Shown here piece after piece: positions 28,777-36,386 of a DNA stretch of 46,801 nt; position 1 is the stretch's first letter, and each line of letters opens with the position of its first letter. The notes beneath the pieces were generated by a model. The model made no database searches, was not told the origin of the DNA, and worked only from the letters and a program-made list of their open reading frames with translations. The translations under genes and the position numbers were made by a program. The stretch lies in NCBI GenBank assembly GCA_003224055.1, contig QHYE01000002.1, forward strand, positions 1 through 46,801, read 5' to 3'. The stretch is from Acidobacteriota bacterium. Its GTDB lineage: Bacteria; Acidobacteriota; Terriglobia; Acidiferrales; UBA7541.

Positions 28777-29769
28777 TTAGGCGATAGCCAAAGCCCGGCG
28801 AAGCACTTCGGGCGATATATTGGCGCCACTTACCACGAGCACAACATTCTCGCCATGATCGGTGCTGGATTTCGAAAGCGCCGCAGTGCTCGCGGCTCCG
28901 GCTGGCTCCGCTAACACATGCTCTTCTAAAAGAAGCGTTTCGATCGCCCGCAACATTTGTTCTTCGCTCACCAGCACAACGTCATCGACGAGGTTTTTCA
29001 CGTCGCGCACGTTTGCTGCTTCCGGAGTTCGCGTGGCCAACCCGTCGGCAATCGTGTCGCACGTTTCGGTGCCTACGACTTTGCCTTCCTTCCACGAGAG
29101 GTAATACGAAGGTGCGCGCTCCGCCTGCACGCCGACGATTTTCACCTGGGGCGCAATCTGCTTCACCGCGGCGGCGATTCCGCGAATCAGCGCGGTGTCG
29201 CCCATGGGCACGAAAATCGCGCTCGCTTTCGGAAGTTGCTCCAGGATTTCGCAGCCGATCGTCGCAGGACCCGCAGGCAATTCGGCGTCCGTCGCGTCGT
29301 TCAGGAAATACACGCCCGGTTGCTTCGCGTATTCCGCGGCCAGCGCAGATGCCGACGCCAGGTCGCCGTCTCCGCTCTCGACGATCGCCGCTCCGAGCGA
29401 CGCGATGCGGCCGCGCTTCAACGGATTGCAATTCGTGGGCAAGAAAATCCTGGCCTTGATTCCAAATTGCTTCGCAGCGTACGCCACTGCCGCTCCATGA
29501 TTCCCCGTGCTGGAGGCGACCACTTCCACCACCCGCGCGCGGTTCATTCGCTGCGCCAACGCCCAGAAGGCGCCTCGCACCTTGAATGAGCTGGTCGGCA
29601 GTTCCGTTTCCAGCTTCAAGTAAACATCTTTGCCGGCCGCCGCGCCCAAATGAGGCGCAGCAACCAGCCGCGTCGGCGCAAAATATTTCGCGAGAAATTT
29701 CTGCGCCTCTCGAATCGCGGACATGCGAGGAACAATTTCCAATCCGGCTTTACCCGCCGATGAATTCAT
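28777..29769 (-). CDS. PLP-dependent threonine/serine dehydratase family protein
   Basis: From ATG 29769 the protein has 330 residues and the fold-type II PLP pattern: Lys63 in SSFKVRGA is the cofactor lysine, STGNHGAAVAYA binds the substrate carboxylate, and PMGDTAL takes the place of the usual glycine-rich phosphate loop (often GGGGL). It should deaminate threonine or serine, or a related hydroxy amino acid, to the 2-oxo acid. There is no C-terminal ACT regulatory domain, so it is more like catabolic or hydroxyaspartate-type members than feedback-regulated IlvA. The altered phosphate loop makes the substrate uncertain. The frame is open further upstream (29814) but the ATG at 29769 fits the family. 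Confidence 0.83.
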   Translation of the reverse strand: MNSSAGKAGLEIVPRMSAIREAQKFLAKYFAPTRLVAAPHLGAAAGKDVYLKLETELPTSSFKVRGAFWALAQRMNRARVVEVVASSTGNHGAAVAYAAKQFGIKARIFLPTNCNPLKRGRIASLGAAIVESGDGDLASASALAAEYAKQPGVYFLNDATDAELPAGPATIGCEILEQLPKASAIFVPMGDTALIRGIAAAVKQIAPQVKIVGVQAERAPSYYLSWKEGKVVGTETCDTIADGLATRTPEAANVRDVKNLVDDVVLVSEEQMLRAIETLLLEEHVLAEPAGAASTAALSKSSTDHGENVVLVVSGANISPEVLRRALAIA

Positions 29770-30245
29770 CCGCCCACCGGCATGGTCAGTCTCCGACCAT
29801 CTCAAGCACTGCACCCGTATCTGTGATAAGTTCTTCCGCGCCTCTCCCAGGTCTTTGAAGGACCAAGTGCGCGAGTCGCCAGACTATCATTCGCCACTGA
29901 GTCCACGGCTTCGGACCCTGTATTCTCTGGTATTGCGCGGCACGTACGGCCATCGCCAACTATGTTTGCCTGTGCGAGGAACCCGGGCGGACGCAGACAC
30001 TCGAATTCATCAAGTCCGCGCGGCGAGGAAAAGTTGCCGTAATCTCCGTTGCTCAAAGCTTAGATAGAGGCCCTGCCCTGCAACGCTCCTAACGGAAGGC
30101 GTGGGCCTCTCTTGATTTCCAACTCTCGACACGTCCACCTTTTGGTCGAAAGCGAGCCATTCAAATCCGAGGGGCCTGGTGCCTCGATTCAGCAGATGCA
30201 GCCTGCGATTTCCTGGGCTACTCCGCAGCTGAATGCCCCGCCTGC
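29770..30245. other. Intergenic region without a supported gene
   Basis: About 475 bases between the dehydratase start and the end of the collagen-like gene, both on the minus strand. A plus-strand frame at 29901-30092 is open without ATG, GTG or TTG near its beginning and reads like protein in part (LEFIKSARRGKVAVISVAQ); it could be a gene remnant or chance. A hairpin with arms AGAGGCCC/GGGCCTCT (30066-30110) lies downstream of the collagen-like gene and could end its transcript, but it lacks a T-run. Confidence 0.4.
30066..30110 (-). terminator. Stem-loop downstream of the collagen-like gene (possible terminator)
   Basis: Arms of eight perfect pairs (AGAGGCCC/GGGCCTCT), extended by a further four after one bulge, enclose a ~20-base loop. 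There is no T-run behind it on either strand, so it may be a Rho-type or RNA-stability element rather than an intrinsic terminator. Confidence 0.25.
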
Positions 30246-31388
30246 TCACCAACTGAACAAAGCATAGCCTCCTTGACCGGCTTGCGCGGGAGGAGTAACA
30301 ACCACCCCTGCCCCGCCGCCCCCAAACTGCCCATTGGGTTGGAAAACAAAACCGGTGATCAGGTAGCCCATTCCTCCACTGCCAAGGGGAGAGAAAGATG
30401 GCGCGGAAGCCCCACTATGGCTGATCATAGCGTTTGGGTCAGATGGCCCGCCGGCAGCGCCAGCGGTAGGTGGACCACATGGTGGTGAATCGGCCTGACC
30501 TCCAGTACCGCCATGGGCGACAGAAAGCACCGTGTTACTGGCGTCCAAGATTTGACTATCTCCTCCATTGCCTCCGGACGTAGAGGATAATGCCCCACCA
30601 ACTCCTCCGATCCCCACGTTGATTGTTAAAGTTTGACCCTCTTGGACGGCCAAGACCGTACTCGTATAGGCACCGGCACCTCCGCCGCCTCCGCTGTTGC
30701 ATCGCATGATGGCGCCCCCTCCACCGGCCCCGTACAGTTCTACGCTTAACCGGCTGACTCCAGCCGGCACGACGAAAGTGCCGTTGCTTTGAAACTCCTG
30801 CCTGCCGCTAAGCCCTCCACTCGATCCAGCAGGTCCCGCAGGGCCTTGGGGTCCAGTTGGGCCGGCAGGCCCCGCTGGGCCAATAGGACCAGTCTCTCCT
30901 GGAAATCCAGGCGCTCCGGCAGCACCTGCCGGACCGGTAGCGCCGGTGTCTCCCTTTGGCCCTTGTGGACCGGTGGCACCTTGGGGTCCAGCTGGACCGG
31001 CGGGCCCCGCAGGGCCAGTAGCGCCGGCGTCTCCTTTAGGCCCTGGCGGGCCGATTGGGCCAATGGCCAAATTGGGCAGCAACGTCACGCTAAGGTCGTT
31101 ATTGCCTGAAACCACTTCCACTGTGCGTGTGTCCGAGTTCCAACCCGAGTTCGGGATGGAAACCACCACCGTGTGCGTACCCACGGCGACGCTGATGCTC
31201 ATGGGCGTGACTTTGCCAGTGTCCGCACCGTCCACTGAGACGCTGGCACCCGTCGGAAACGAAGTCACCTTCAACGCGCCGTTGCCTCCCTGCGCCCCAG
31301 CTCTCCCGGGCGCAACCAAAAGCACAACAGCCAATACTGTCATCCAGACTATCTTGCTCGCCCAAACAACTCTGTTAGGCTGGTTCAT
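30246..31388 (-). CDS. Exported collagen-like protein with a PEGA-like domain and a glycine-rich C-terminal domain
   Basis: The 380-residue protein starts at ATG 31388 with AGGAGG upstream and a signal peptide (1-~32). Residues ~37-105 resemble a PEGA surface domain ([18 protein letters not shown]). Residues ~110-190 are 27 uninterrupted Gly-X-Y triplets rich in Pro at X ([16 protein letters not shown]), able to form a collagen triple helix. The C-terminal ~190 residues are very glycine-rich and beta-like ([20 protein letters not shown]). Bacterial collagen-like proteins are usually trimeric surface or matrix proteins. No sortase or outer-membrane anchor is visible, so how it is held is not known. 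Confidence 0.85.
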   Translation of the reverse strand: MNQPNRVVWASKIVWMTVLAVVLLVAPGRAGAQGGNGALKVTSFPTGASVSVDGADTGKVTPMSISVAVGTHTVVVSIPNSGWNSDTRTVEVVSGNNDLSVTLLPNLAIGPIGPPGPKGDAGATGPAGPAGPAGPQGATGPQGPKGDTGATGPAGAAGAPGFPGETGPIGPAGPAGPTGPQGPAGPAGSSGGLSGRQEFQSNGTFVVPAGVSRLSVELYGAGGGGAIMRCNSGGGGGAGAYTSTVLAVQEGQTLTINVGIGGVGGALSSTSGGNGGDSQILDASNTVLSVAHGGTGGQADSPPCGPPTAGAAGGPSDPNAMISHSGASAPSFSPLGSGGMGYLITGFVFQPNGQFGGGGAGVVVTPPAQAGQGGYALFSW

Positions 31389-31770
31389 TCGAGTCCTCCT
31401 TGACCCGCAGTTGAACTCCTTTACGCGAACGTGACGTGCATTGTGGCTATTTCGAGGGAATGCTTAACTGAAGTCGCCGCAATTGCCCCGCCACCACTTC
31501 TGCATGTCGTAAGTCATTTGTTTTCAACAAATAGGAACGGAATTGCCGACCCAAAAGTGCGATTCCTTGTAACGAAAGGTTACCTTTCGGGCACAAATCA
31601 CCGAAACCAGATAACTACTCTCGGCGTAGATTCGCCACGGAGCGGGGACGATCCGATGATGCTATATGCAGCTACATCAATGGAAAATGCAAGGAGGAAA
31701 ATGCAAGGAGGATCCGCAACCAGCGTCAACGAAGTGCCCTGATACATGGAACAGACTCGGGAAAATAGAC
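31389..31770. other. Intergenic region with short tandem and palindromic sequences
   Basis: About 380 bases upstream of the collagen-like gene. It contains a near-perfect palindrome CGAAAGGT-T-ACCTTTCG (31573-31589) and a perfect 14-base tandem duplication of AAAATGCAAGGAGG (31684-31711), each copy containing a strong ribosome-binding-site core. I see no supported gene. The palindrome could be an operator for the collagen-like gene 185 bp away. Confidence 0.45.
31684..31711 (+). repeat. 14-bp perfect tandem duplication
   Basis: Two consecutive copies of AAAATGCAAGGAGG. Each contains ATG and AGGAGG. No open frame of useful length follows on the plus strand. Confidence 0.7.
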
Positions 31771-31875
31771 TTAATGCGTTGCGGCCTCCGCTGTTTCTGC
31801 TCTTCTCAATTCATTCCAAAGTTGAATGTACGGTTGCACGTCGCGCAGCATTCGAACGCATTTCTGAATTAAAGA
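31771..31875 (-). pseudogene. 3' remnant of a second DAHP synthase gene directly behind aroF
   Basis: Immediately after the aroF stop, the minus strand encodes in a different frame a peptide that lines up with the aroF C-terminus: [19 protein letters not shown] against [19 protein letters not shown], followed by TAA at 31771-31773. Shared residues are spelled with different third bases (for example CAA/CAG, CTT/CTC, AAT/AAC), so the copy diverged under selection before it was lost. Only about the last 35 codons remain. It is best read as what is left of a tandem or foreign aroF paralogue after deletion. Confidence 0.7.
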
Positions 31876-31877
31876 AT

Positions 31878-32924
31878 TCAACGGCCTGCGGTGGCGGCGA
31901 TTTCCGTCTTTCTCGATTCGTTCCAGAGCTGAATGTATGGCTCCAAGTCGTTCATCATTTTTTGGAATTGCGCGAGGTCCAGCGATTGCGCGCCGTCGCT
32001 GATGGCTTTCTCCGGCGCGGGATGCACTTCCACGATTAATCCGTCGGCGCCGATGGCCACGCCCGCGCGGGAAAGCGCCGGCACCAGGCTGCGCTTCCCG
32101 GTCGCGTGGCTGGGATCGAGAATCACCGGAAGGTGCGTCAGTTCATTCAGCGCGGGGATCGCCGCGATGTCGCAAGTGTTGCGCGTCACGGTTTCAAAGG
32201 TGCGAATTCCACGTTCGCACAAAATCACATCGGGATTTCCGTGCGCCGTGATGTATTCCGCGGACATCAAGAGCTCTTTCACCATGCTGCTCAAGCCGCG
32301 CTTCAATAGCACCGGCCGCCCGCATTTTCCCAGCGCTTTCAACAGCATGAAATTCTGCATGTTGCGCGCGCCCACCTGCATCACGTCCGCGTACTGCGCA
32401 ACCAAATCGACGTCGCTGTCGCTCATCACTTCCGTGATGATCGCCAGCCCCGTCGCCTTCTTCGCCTTCTGCAGCAGCTTCAATCCTTCTTCTTCCATGC
32501 CCTGAAAATCGTACGGCGAAGTGCGCGGCTTGAACGCGCCGCCGCGCAGCATTTTCGCGCCCGCTTTCGCCACGCCTTCCGCGGCTTGCATGATCTGCTT
32601 TTCGGATTCCACCGAACACGGTCCCGCCATTACCACGAATTCGTCGCCGCCGATCTCCGTGCCGTTTACTTTAATCCGCGTCTTTCCCTGGCGGAATTCC
32701 TTGCTCACAAATTTGTACGGCGCGGAAATTCGCACCACCTTTTCGACTTGCGGCATCGCTTCGACGGATTCCAGGCACGCCGTTACGTCACCCACGCCGA
32801 CGACGCCGATGACCACGCGTTCTTCGCCTTCGATGGAATGCACTTTGTAACCGAAGTGTGCCACTTGCTCGCGAACTTCATCGATCTCTTCCCGCGTCGC
32901 ATGCAATTTCATGGAGATAATCAT
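31878..32924 (-). CDS. aroF: 3-deoxy-7-phosphoheptulonate (DAHP) synthase, type I-beta
   Basis: This enzyme condenses phosphoenolpyruvate and erythrose 4-phosphate to DAHP, the first step of the shikimate pathway to Phe, Tyr and Trp. Of 348 residues, ~1-70 are the ferredoxin-like (ACT-type) N-terminal domain that usually confers feedback inhibition. The barrel follows with GPCSVES (101-107), [22 protein letters not shown], and metal-binding DPSHATG. Length and domain order fit the Thermotoga/Bacillus-like I-beta group. GGAAAG precedes the ATG at 32924. Upstream lies an apparent aromatic attenuator (terminator 32963-32990, leader peptide 33016-33105). Confidence 0.96.
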   Translation of the reverse strand: MIISMKLHATREEIDEVREQVAHFGYKVHSIEGEERVVIGVVGVGDVTACLESVEAMPQVEKVVRISAPYKFVSKEFRQGKTRIKVNGTEIGGDEFVVMAGPCSVESEKQIMQAAEGVAKAGAKMLRGGAFKPRTSPYDFQGMEEEGLKLLQKAKKATGLAIITEVMSDSDVDLVAQYADVMQVGARNMQNFMLLKALGKCGRPVLLKRGLSSMVKELLMSAEYITAHGNPDVILCERGIRTFETVTRNTCDIAAIPALNELTHLPVILDPSHATGKRSLVPALSRAGVAIGADGLIVEVHPAPEKAISDGAQSLDLAQFQKMMNDLEPYIQLWNESRKTEIAATAGR

Positions 32925-32962
32925 CTTTCCGGCCCTCTCAATTTATTTTTGTCCCGTAAAAC

Positions 32963-32990
32963 AAAAAACCCACTCCGCTTGCGAGTGGGT
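32963..32990 (-). terminator. Intrinsic terminator ahead of aroF, probable attenuator
   Basis: On the minus strand ACCCACTC and GAGTGGGT form a perfect 8-bp stem with a 7-base loop, followed at once by six T and then a further T-rich stretch. It ends ~40 bases before the aroF ATG, so transcripts from upstream must pass it to express aroF. It may also end the sigma/anti-sigma/CAP operon. With the aromatic-rich frame just upstream, attenuation is the more specific reading. Confidence 0.75.
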
Positions 32991-33015
32991 CGAATCTTTT
33001 TTCTGCTGGATTCGC

Positions 33016-33105
33016 TTACAGAAACGCCCCCCGCCTCCCGGATGGATCCCAAGTAAATCGATACCAGCGATAGGAGATGGCGAGCCGCGCATTCATGGTC
33101 CGCAT
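33016..33105 (-). CDS. Candidate aromatic-amino-acid leader peptide of aroF
   Basis: A 29-codon frame (or 26 codons from the second ATG, 33096) ends 26 bases before the terminator stem. Codons 12-19 read Y-R-W-Y-R-F-T-W: five aromatic residues in eight, covering all three end-products of the pathway that aroF opens. The layout promoter, aromatic-rich short peptide, terminator, biosynthetic gene is that of trp/phe-type attenuators. The predicted transcript start is so close to the first ATG that translation may begin leaderless at the second one. The usual competing antiterminator hairpin is not clear by eye; a CGAATC/GATTCG stem sits between the stop and the terminator. Confidence 0.6.
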   Translation of the reverse strand: MRTMNARLAISYRWYRFTWDPSGRRGAFL

Positions 33106-33134
33106 AGTGTATTTTGTCTTTCGCTCCGATTCAA
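33106..33134 (-). promoter_or_regulatory. Candidate aroF promoter
   Basis: TTGAAT (33129-33134) and TACACT (33106-33111) are separated by exactly 17 bases; each matches four of six consensus positions. The start point would fall around 33099, inside or just at the beginning of the leader-peptide frame. Confidence 0.4.
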
Positions 33135-33183
33135 CTGATTCTTTCGATTTCCTCGTCCGCGCGAGGGCGCGGCCCGGGCGCTC

Positions 33184-33945
33184 TCAAAAAAGCAGGATGG
33201 CGACGCGGTAATGCGCAAAGCCGGGGGCGTTGCTGGCCCGGCAGGCTCCCACCTCGGCTTTTTGAAACGCTTGCCCGCGCAGATTCTTCTCCACAGTCTC
33301 GGGAAGTTTGCTGAGGTCCGAAGCTTCAAAGCGCATGGCCTGCACGGAACGCGTGATGGAGGCGGAAATTCCCCGGTCCATCTCACAGGTGATTCTCGCG
33401 TCTTCGCTGGCAGTTACCCGGCGCATCCCCGCGGCGGTCATGAGCGAAATCACTTTTCTTTCCTGCTGCTCGATACTCAGGACGGTGACGGGCAGCGAAA
33501 AATCCTGCACCGCGAAAAGCCCGCCGCTCCCGCGCACCGCGGCAATTCCCACGGCGGTGAGATCGGGGTTGAGGATATTCTTGCGGTGGCCAGGAGAATG
33601 CATCCATCCCGAATGAATGGTTTGGGAATTCGGAGCGACGGCAATGTTTTCCGCAATCATGCTGAATCGCGCGCCAGCTTCGGTGAGGCGTTCTCTGAGA
33701 TCCGGCTCGCCGGAGAGCTGGTGTTCGAGAACGTTGTAAAACGCCATGCGGTTGGCGTGTTTGCGGGCAGCGGCGGCGAGAGATTCATCCCACTGGAGGG
33801 CGGGCAGCGATCTCTGGGCGCGCTCGCTATTGGCAGCATCGAAGAGAGCGCGTTCATTGTTGGAAAGTCTTTGCGCAGCGAAAGAAGAAGGGACGAGAAA
33901 AATTACAAGAAGAGTTGCGGCCAGGAGAATTCTGGATTCCCTCAT
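33184..33945 (-). CDS. Exported CAP/SCP-domain protein
   Basis: The 253-residue protein has a signal peptide (1-~24) and a CAP domain at ~28-150 with the usual histidines: ARKHANRMA, LEHQLSGEP, AENIAV, and SGWMHSPGHRKNILNP. Bacterial CAP proteins are secreted and of varied or unknown role. The C-terminal ~100 residues have no recognised fold. It begins 11 bases after the anti-sigma stop and is likely the third gene of the sigma operon, so it may be a target or sensor part of that regulon. Confidence 0.85.
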   Translation of the reverse strand: MRESRILLAATLLVIFLVPSSFAAQRLSNNERALFDAANSERAQRSLPALQWDESLAAAARKHANRMAFYNVLEHQLSGEPDLRERLTEAGARFSMIAENIAVAPNSQTIHSGWMHSPGHRKNILNPDLTAVGIAAVRGSGGLFAVQDFSLPVTVLSIEQQERKVISLMTAAGMRRVTASEDARITCEMDRGISASITRSVQAMRFEASDLSKLPETVEKNLRGQAFQKAEVGACRASNAPGFAHYRVAILLF

Positions 33946-33956
33946 GGCTCGACGAC

Positions 33957-34679
33957 TTATCCGCGCACGTGCACGGCGCTGAAGCTGAGAATCACGTGGC
34001 CGCCGGCAGTGGGACGGCCGAAGCTCAACATGGGGCTGAAGCGCGAGAAGAGTAGCATCTGATCGAGCTGGCGGCGCAGCTCGTGGCTGTCCGGACCGGA
34101 AAGAATTTGATAGTCGGTCATCTGGCCGTGCGCGTCCACGATGACGTCAAGGAGCAGGTCGTGCGGCAAAGAAAGTTCAAGGTCGTTCTGTTCCGGGGCC
34201 CAGGATTGTGGGTAGTCCGAAAGAGTGACGAGCTCGGCGGGGCGCATCAGATTAAGAGCGACATCGTTTTGCACGGCGCGCACGGTGATGCCAGGAGCAA
34301 TCATTTGGAAAACCAGAACAAAAACGACGATGGCAGAGAGAAATCCGCCGGTGGCCGGGACGGTGAGCGGACGGAAAACGTTGTCGAGCAAAATTTCAGA
34401 GCGATCCTTCATGCGACGCACGCGGCTCGGCCAATCGTGCGAATGCTGGGCCTGGGCGGCAGCCACCTTGATGCGCACGGCGAGATCCGCGGGCGGATCG
34501 TTCTTCGGCACGCGGGACAAGAGCACGGAGAGCTTGCGGAACTTTTCCAGTTCCGCGCGGCAAACATTGCAGCCTTCGAGGTGTTCGCGAATCACGGTGC
34601 GCTCTTCGACGCGCGCCGCGCCCGTCACCACATCATCAAGATAGCCAGGGAGCCTGGTTCTTACCGTTTGGCACTTCAT
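33957..34679 (-). CDS. Transmembrane anti-sigma factor with zinc-finger domain and TonB-like C-terminus
   Basis: Residues ~1-50 form the anti-sigma zinc-binding domain (zf-HC2 type; ligands in HLEGCNVCRAEL). One membrane helix lies at ~110-130 (GGFLSAIVVFVLVF). The periplasmic part ends with a segment resembling a TonB/energy-transducer C-terminal domain (LLDVIVDAHGQMTDYQILSG). It should hold the ECF sigma factor encoded just upstream (4-bp overlap, ATGA at 34676-34679) at the membrane until a signal releases it. The TonB-like end is a resemblance only. Confidence 0.85.
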   Translation of the reverse strand: MKCQTVRTRLPGYLDDVVTGAARVEERTVIREHLEGCNVCRAELEKFRKLSVLLSRVPKNDPPADLAVRIKVAAAQAQHSHDWPSRVRRMKDRSEILLDNVFRPLTVPATGGFLSAIVVFVLVFQMIAPGITVRAVQNDVALNLMRPAELVTLSDYPQSWAPEQNDLELSLPHDLLLDVIVDAHGQMTDYQILSGPDSHELRRQLDQMLLFSRFSPMLSFGRPTAGGHVILSFSAVHVRG

Positions 34680-35491
34680 GGATGACCCTCTTCCGCAGAA
34701 CTTGCCCGCGGGGATACTGATTCAGGCGACCGCGAAGCGGTCAGCGATTCTGGTGACCGCGAAGCGGTCAGCCTCTGTGAAGAAACTGTTACCTGACGCG
34801 CGGCCGTGAAAGCATCCGAAAAAGGCGAAGGCTGCGGCTCGGCGATTGCGCCGTGCGTATTTGTTTGCGCGCGATGGCTGTGAAGCTCTCCGCCCGCGAG
34901 CAACGGCTCCAAAAGATCCTTCAGCGCGCGGCGGCCGCGAAGAATTCTGGACTTCACGGTGCCGATACTGCACTCGAGGACTTCCGCAACTTCCTCGTAG
35001 CTGAGACCTTCGAGGTCACGCAAAATCACCGCGGTGCGAAAAACGTCAGGAACCTGCTGCAAGGCGCCGCGCACAGCCACTTGAATTTCCATGGCGGCAA
35101 GCTGCTCGAATGGGGTGCCGCCACGATCTTCGATTTCCATGTGCGCGTGCCCTTCTTCGGGCTCGGCATCGATGGAGACGTTTTTTTGCAGATGCCGCTT
35201 AAACCAGCGCTTGTGGTTCAGCGCTTCGCGAATGGCGATGCGATAGAGCCAGGTTTTCAAGGAGCTGCCCTGGCGGAAATTGCGAATGCCGCGAAAGGCT
35301 TTCAAGAAAACTTCCTGGGTGCCGTCGGCCGCGTCCGAAGTGTCGCCCAGCATGCCGAGGATGAGGTTATAGACCGGCGCATGATAGTGGGTGACGAGCC
35401 AGTCGAATGCCGTCTCCGAGCCTGTTTGCAGCTCGTGGACGAGGTTGGCTTCATCGTGGCCCCATGACAGGGCACTAGCCCAATCGGACAC
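34676..35491 (-). CDS. ECF-type RNA polymerase sigma factor
   Basis: Sigma-70 region 2 (residues ~20-90; DGTQEVFLKAFRGIRNFR, then LKTWLYRIA) and region 4 (~125-185; LRDLEGLSYEEVAEVL, GTVKSRILRGRRAL) are clear; no region 3 is present, as in extracytoplasmic sigma factors. I chose GTG 35491 with GGAAAGG upstream; a TTG at 35524 is possible. The C-terminal ~80 residues are a Ser/Pro/Ala-rich tail not typical of the family and contain two copies of a hairpin-forming repeat (SLTASRSPE). It is overlapped by its anti-sigma gene. Confidence 0.9.
   Translation of the reverse strand: MSDWASALSWGHDEANLVHELQTGSETAFDWLVTHYHAPVYNLILGMLGDTSDAADGTQEVFLKAFRGIRNFRQGSSLKTWLYRIAIREALNHKRWFKRHLQKNVSIDAEPEEGHAHMEIEDRGGTPFEQLAAMEIQVAVRGALQQVPDVFRTAVILRDLEGLSYEEVAEVLECSIGTVKSRILRGRRALKDLLEPLLAGGELHSHRAQTNTHGAIAEPQPSPFSDAFTAARQVTVSSQRLTASRSPESLTASRSPESVSPRASSAEEGHP
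34719..34772 (-). repeat. Two tandem 27-bp hairpin repeats within the sigma-factor gene
   Basis: Two adjacent 27-base units differ at two positions and each carries the inverted repeat GACCGC-GAA-GCGGTC (7 bp in the second, with flanking T/A). In protein they encode (S)LTASRSPE twice. They preserve the reading frame, as do palindromic elements that insert into coding DNA in some bacteria. Confidence 0.7.
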
Positions 35492-35649
35492 TGCCGGCCT
35501 TTCCGACCCGATCTTTCTCAGCAACTATTACTTGGATGCTGGTTCGGGCCACCCTGCTGCGGTCTACGGTTAGAACGGTAGACCCAGGCACGACTTGCAA
35601 ACCGGGACGGCGTCGAGCTGTTGCCGTAACCGATGTCCGCTCACTCCTG

Positions 35650-35832
35650 TTAGACACCGACCAGAGCGGAGTTGTTTCCCTGGGATGGCAAAGAATTCTT
35701 GCGCCGGAGGCCATTGTTGCACCAAGGGTCGCCGGCTGCAATGGGACGGACGGGCGGCGGGTGGAAGAGAGGTCCTTCGGCTCCCGGTGGTCGCTCAGGA
35801 CAGCTATCCTTACCGGATAGCTGGTTAACCAT
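35650..35832 (-). CDS. Possible 60-codon upstream frame in the sigma-factor leader
   Basis: ATG 35832 follows GGAGGGGG at four bases, a very strong ribosome-binding site, and the frame runs 60 codons to a TAA at 35650. The peptide is proline-rich (CPERPPGAEGPL, FHPPPVRPIAAGDP) with no recognised family, and its early codons lie within the AGCTATCC hairpin. It could be a small regulatory frame or chance; CPERxxGxEGPL-type translations are also seen from intergenic repeats. Confidence 0.25.
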   Translation of the reverse strand: MVNQLSGKDSCPERPPGAEGPLFHPPPVRPIAAGDPWCNNGLRRKNSLPSQGNNSALVGV

Positions 35833-35935
35833 AACACCCCCTCCCCTCCATGTTTTTTGTAAGTATATCATTCTAAGGGTGGTTAAAGTCCTTTGTTTTG
35901 ATAGACTTTTGCAAGTGTTGATTCTGAAAGGCTTA

Positions 35936-35963
35936 GTGACTCGTGATTCGTGACTGGTGACTC
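35936..35963 (+). repeat. Four tandem heptamers GTGAYTS
   Basis: Four consecutive 7-base units (GTGACTC, GTGATTC, GTGACTG, GTGACTC). They adjoin the dispersed repeat at 35962-35994. Confidence 0.7.
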
Positions 35964-35994
35964 GCGAAAACCGAGGGGCAGCGAGGAGTGCAGG
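35962..35994. repeat. Dispersed intergenic repeat, copy 1
   Basis: About 33 bases (CGCGAAAACCGAGGGGCAGC followed by GAGGAGTGCAGG) recur with few changes at 39918-39950, also intergenic. This suggests a short repeat family scattered between genes. Confidence 0.55.
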
Positions 35995-36386
35995 CAGGGT
36001 GCAGGGGTTGCGGCGCGGCGGGCTTGTATCTGGCATTGGAAACACAGAAGAGAGGGTAGCACGAAAGTACACTACGTGTCAATTACTTTGTGTATATCAT
36101 TCGGATGAGGCGGGAAGGTATTGAAAAGGCCGGCGTTGCGGGGTTGATGTGGGGGAGCTCAAGGGCTGGGGATGGGGGCAGGAAGCGGAAAATCTTGAGA
36201 AGGCAGCATGCAGAGAAATTCAAACGGCCCGGGTACAAAATCGCACAGCACACCGGGCGAGAAGATTCCATGCTTTGCTCGCGGATTGGTACACTAATTC
36301 TATTCTGGGTCGCGGAGGCTCCCCAGCGTCCAACCGGCGACGTGCCTGCAATTGAAATGAAGTCTTTGGAAGATGGGAGCCGAAGC

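Larger units (their letters stand above)
35492..36386. other. Long region with structured sequence, mostly noncoding
   Basis: About 900 bases between the divergent sigma and PAP2 genes. On the minus strand, ahead of the sigma gene, there are strong hairpins: AGCTATCC-GGTAA-GGATAGCT (35803-35823) and GGTCTAC...GTAGACC (35561-35584). A short frame with a strong ribosome-binding site (35650-35832) may be translated. Then follow short tandem repeats (35936-35963), a dispersed repeat (35962-35994) and low-complexity sequence. I checked the segment for known riboswitch consensus blocks and found no convincing one. Confidence 0.5.

Noticed and set aside
31431-31742. 103-codon plus-strand frame before the collagen-like gene
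   Set aside because: No ribosome-binding site and no resemblance to a protein family; it overlaps the tandem repeat.
35561-35660. c-di-GMP riboswitch-like words (GCAAACC, GGGACG) in the sigma leader
   Set aside because: The intervening stem and the CAAAGCC block are missing; the words are adjacent by chance.
35475-35837. 120-codon minus frame across the sigma leader
   Set aside because: Starts at a weak codon, overlaps the true sigma start, and its sequence reads like translated repeat.
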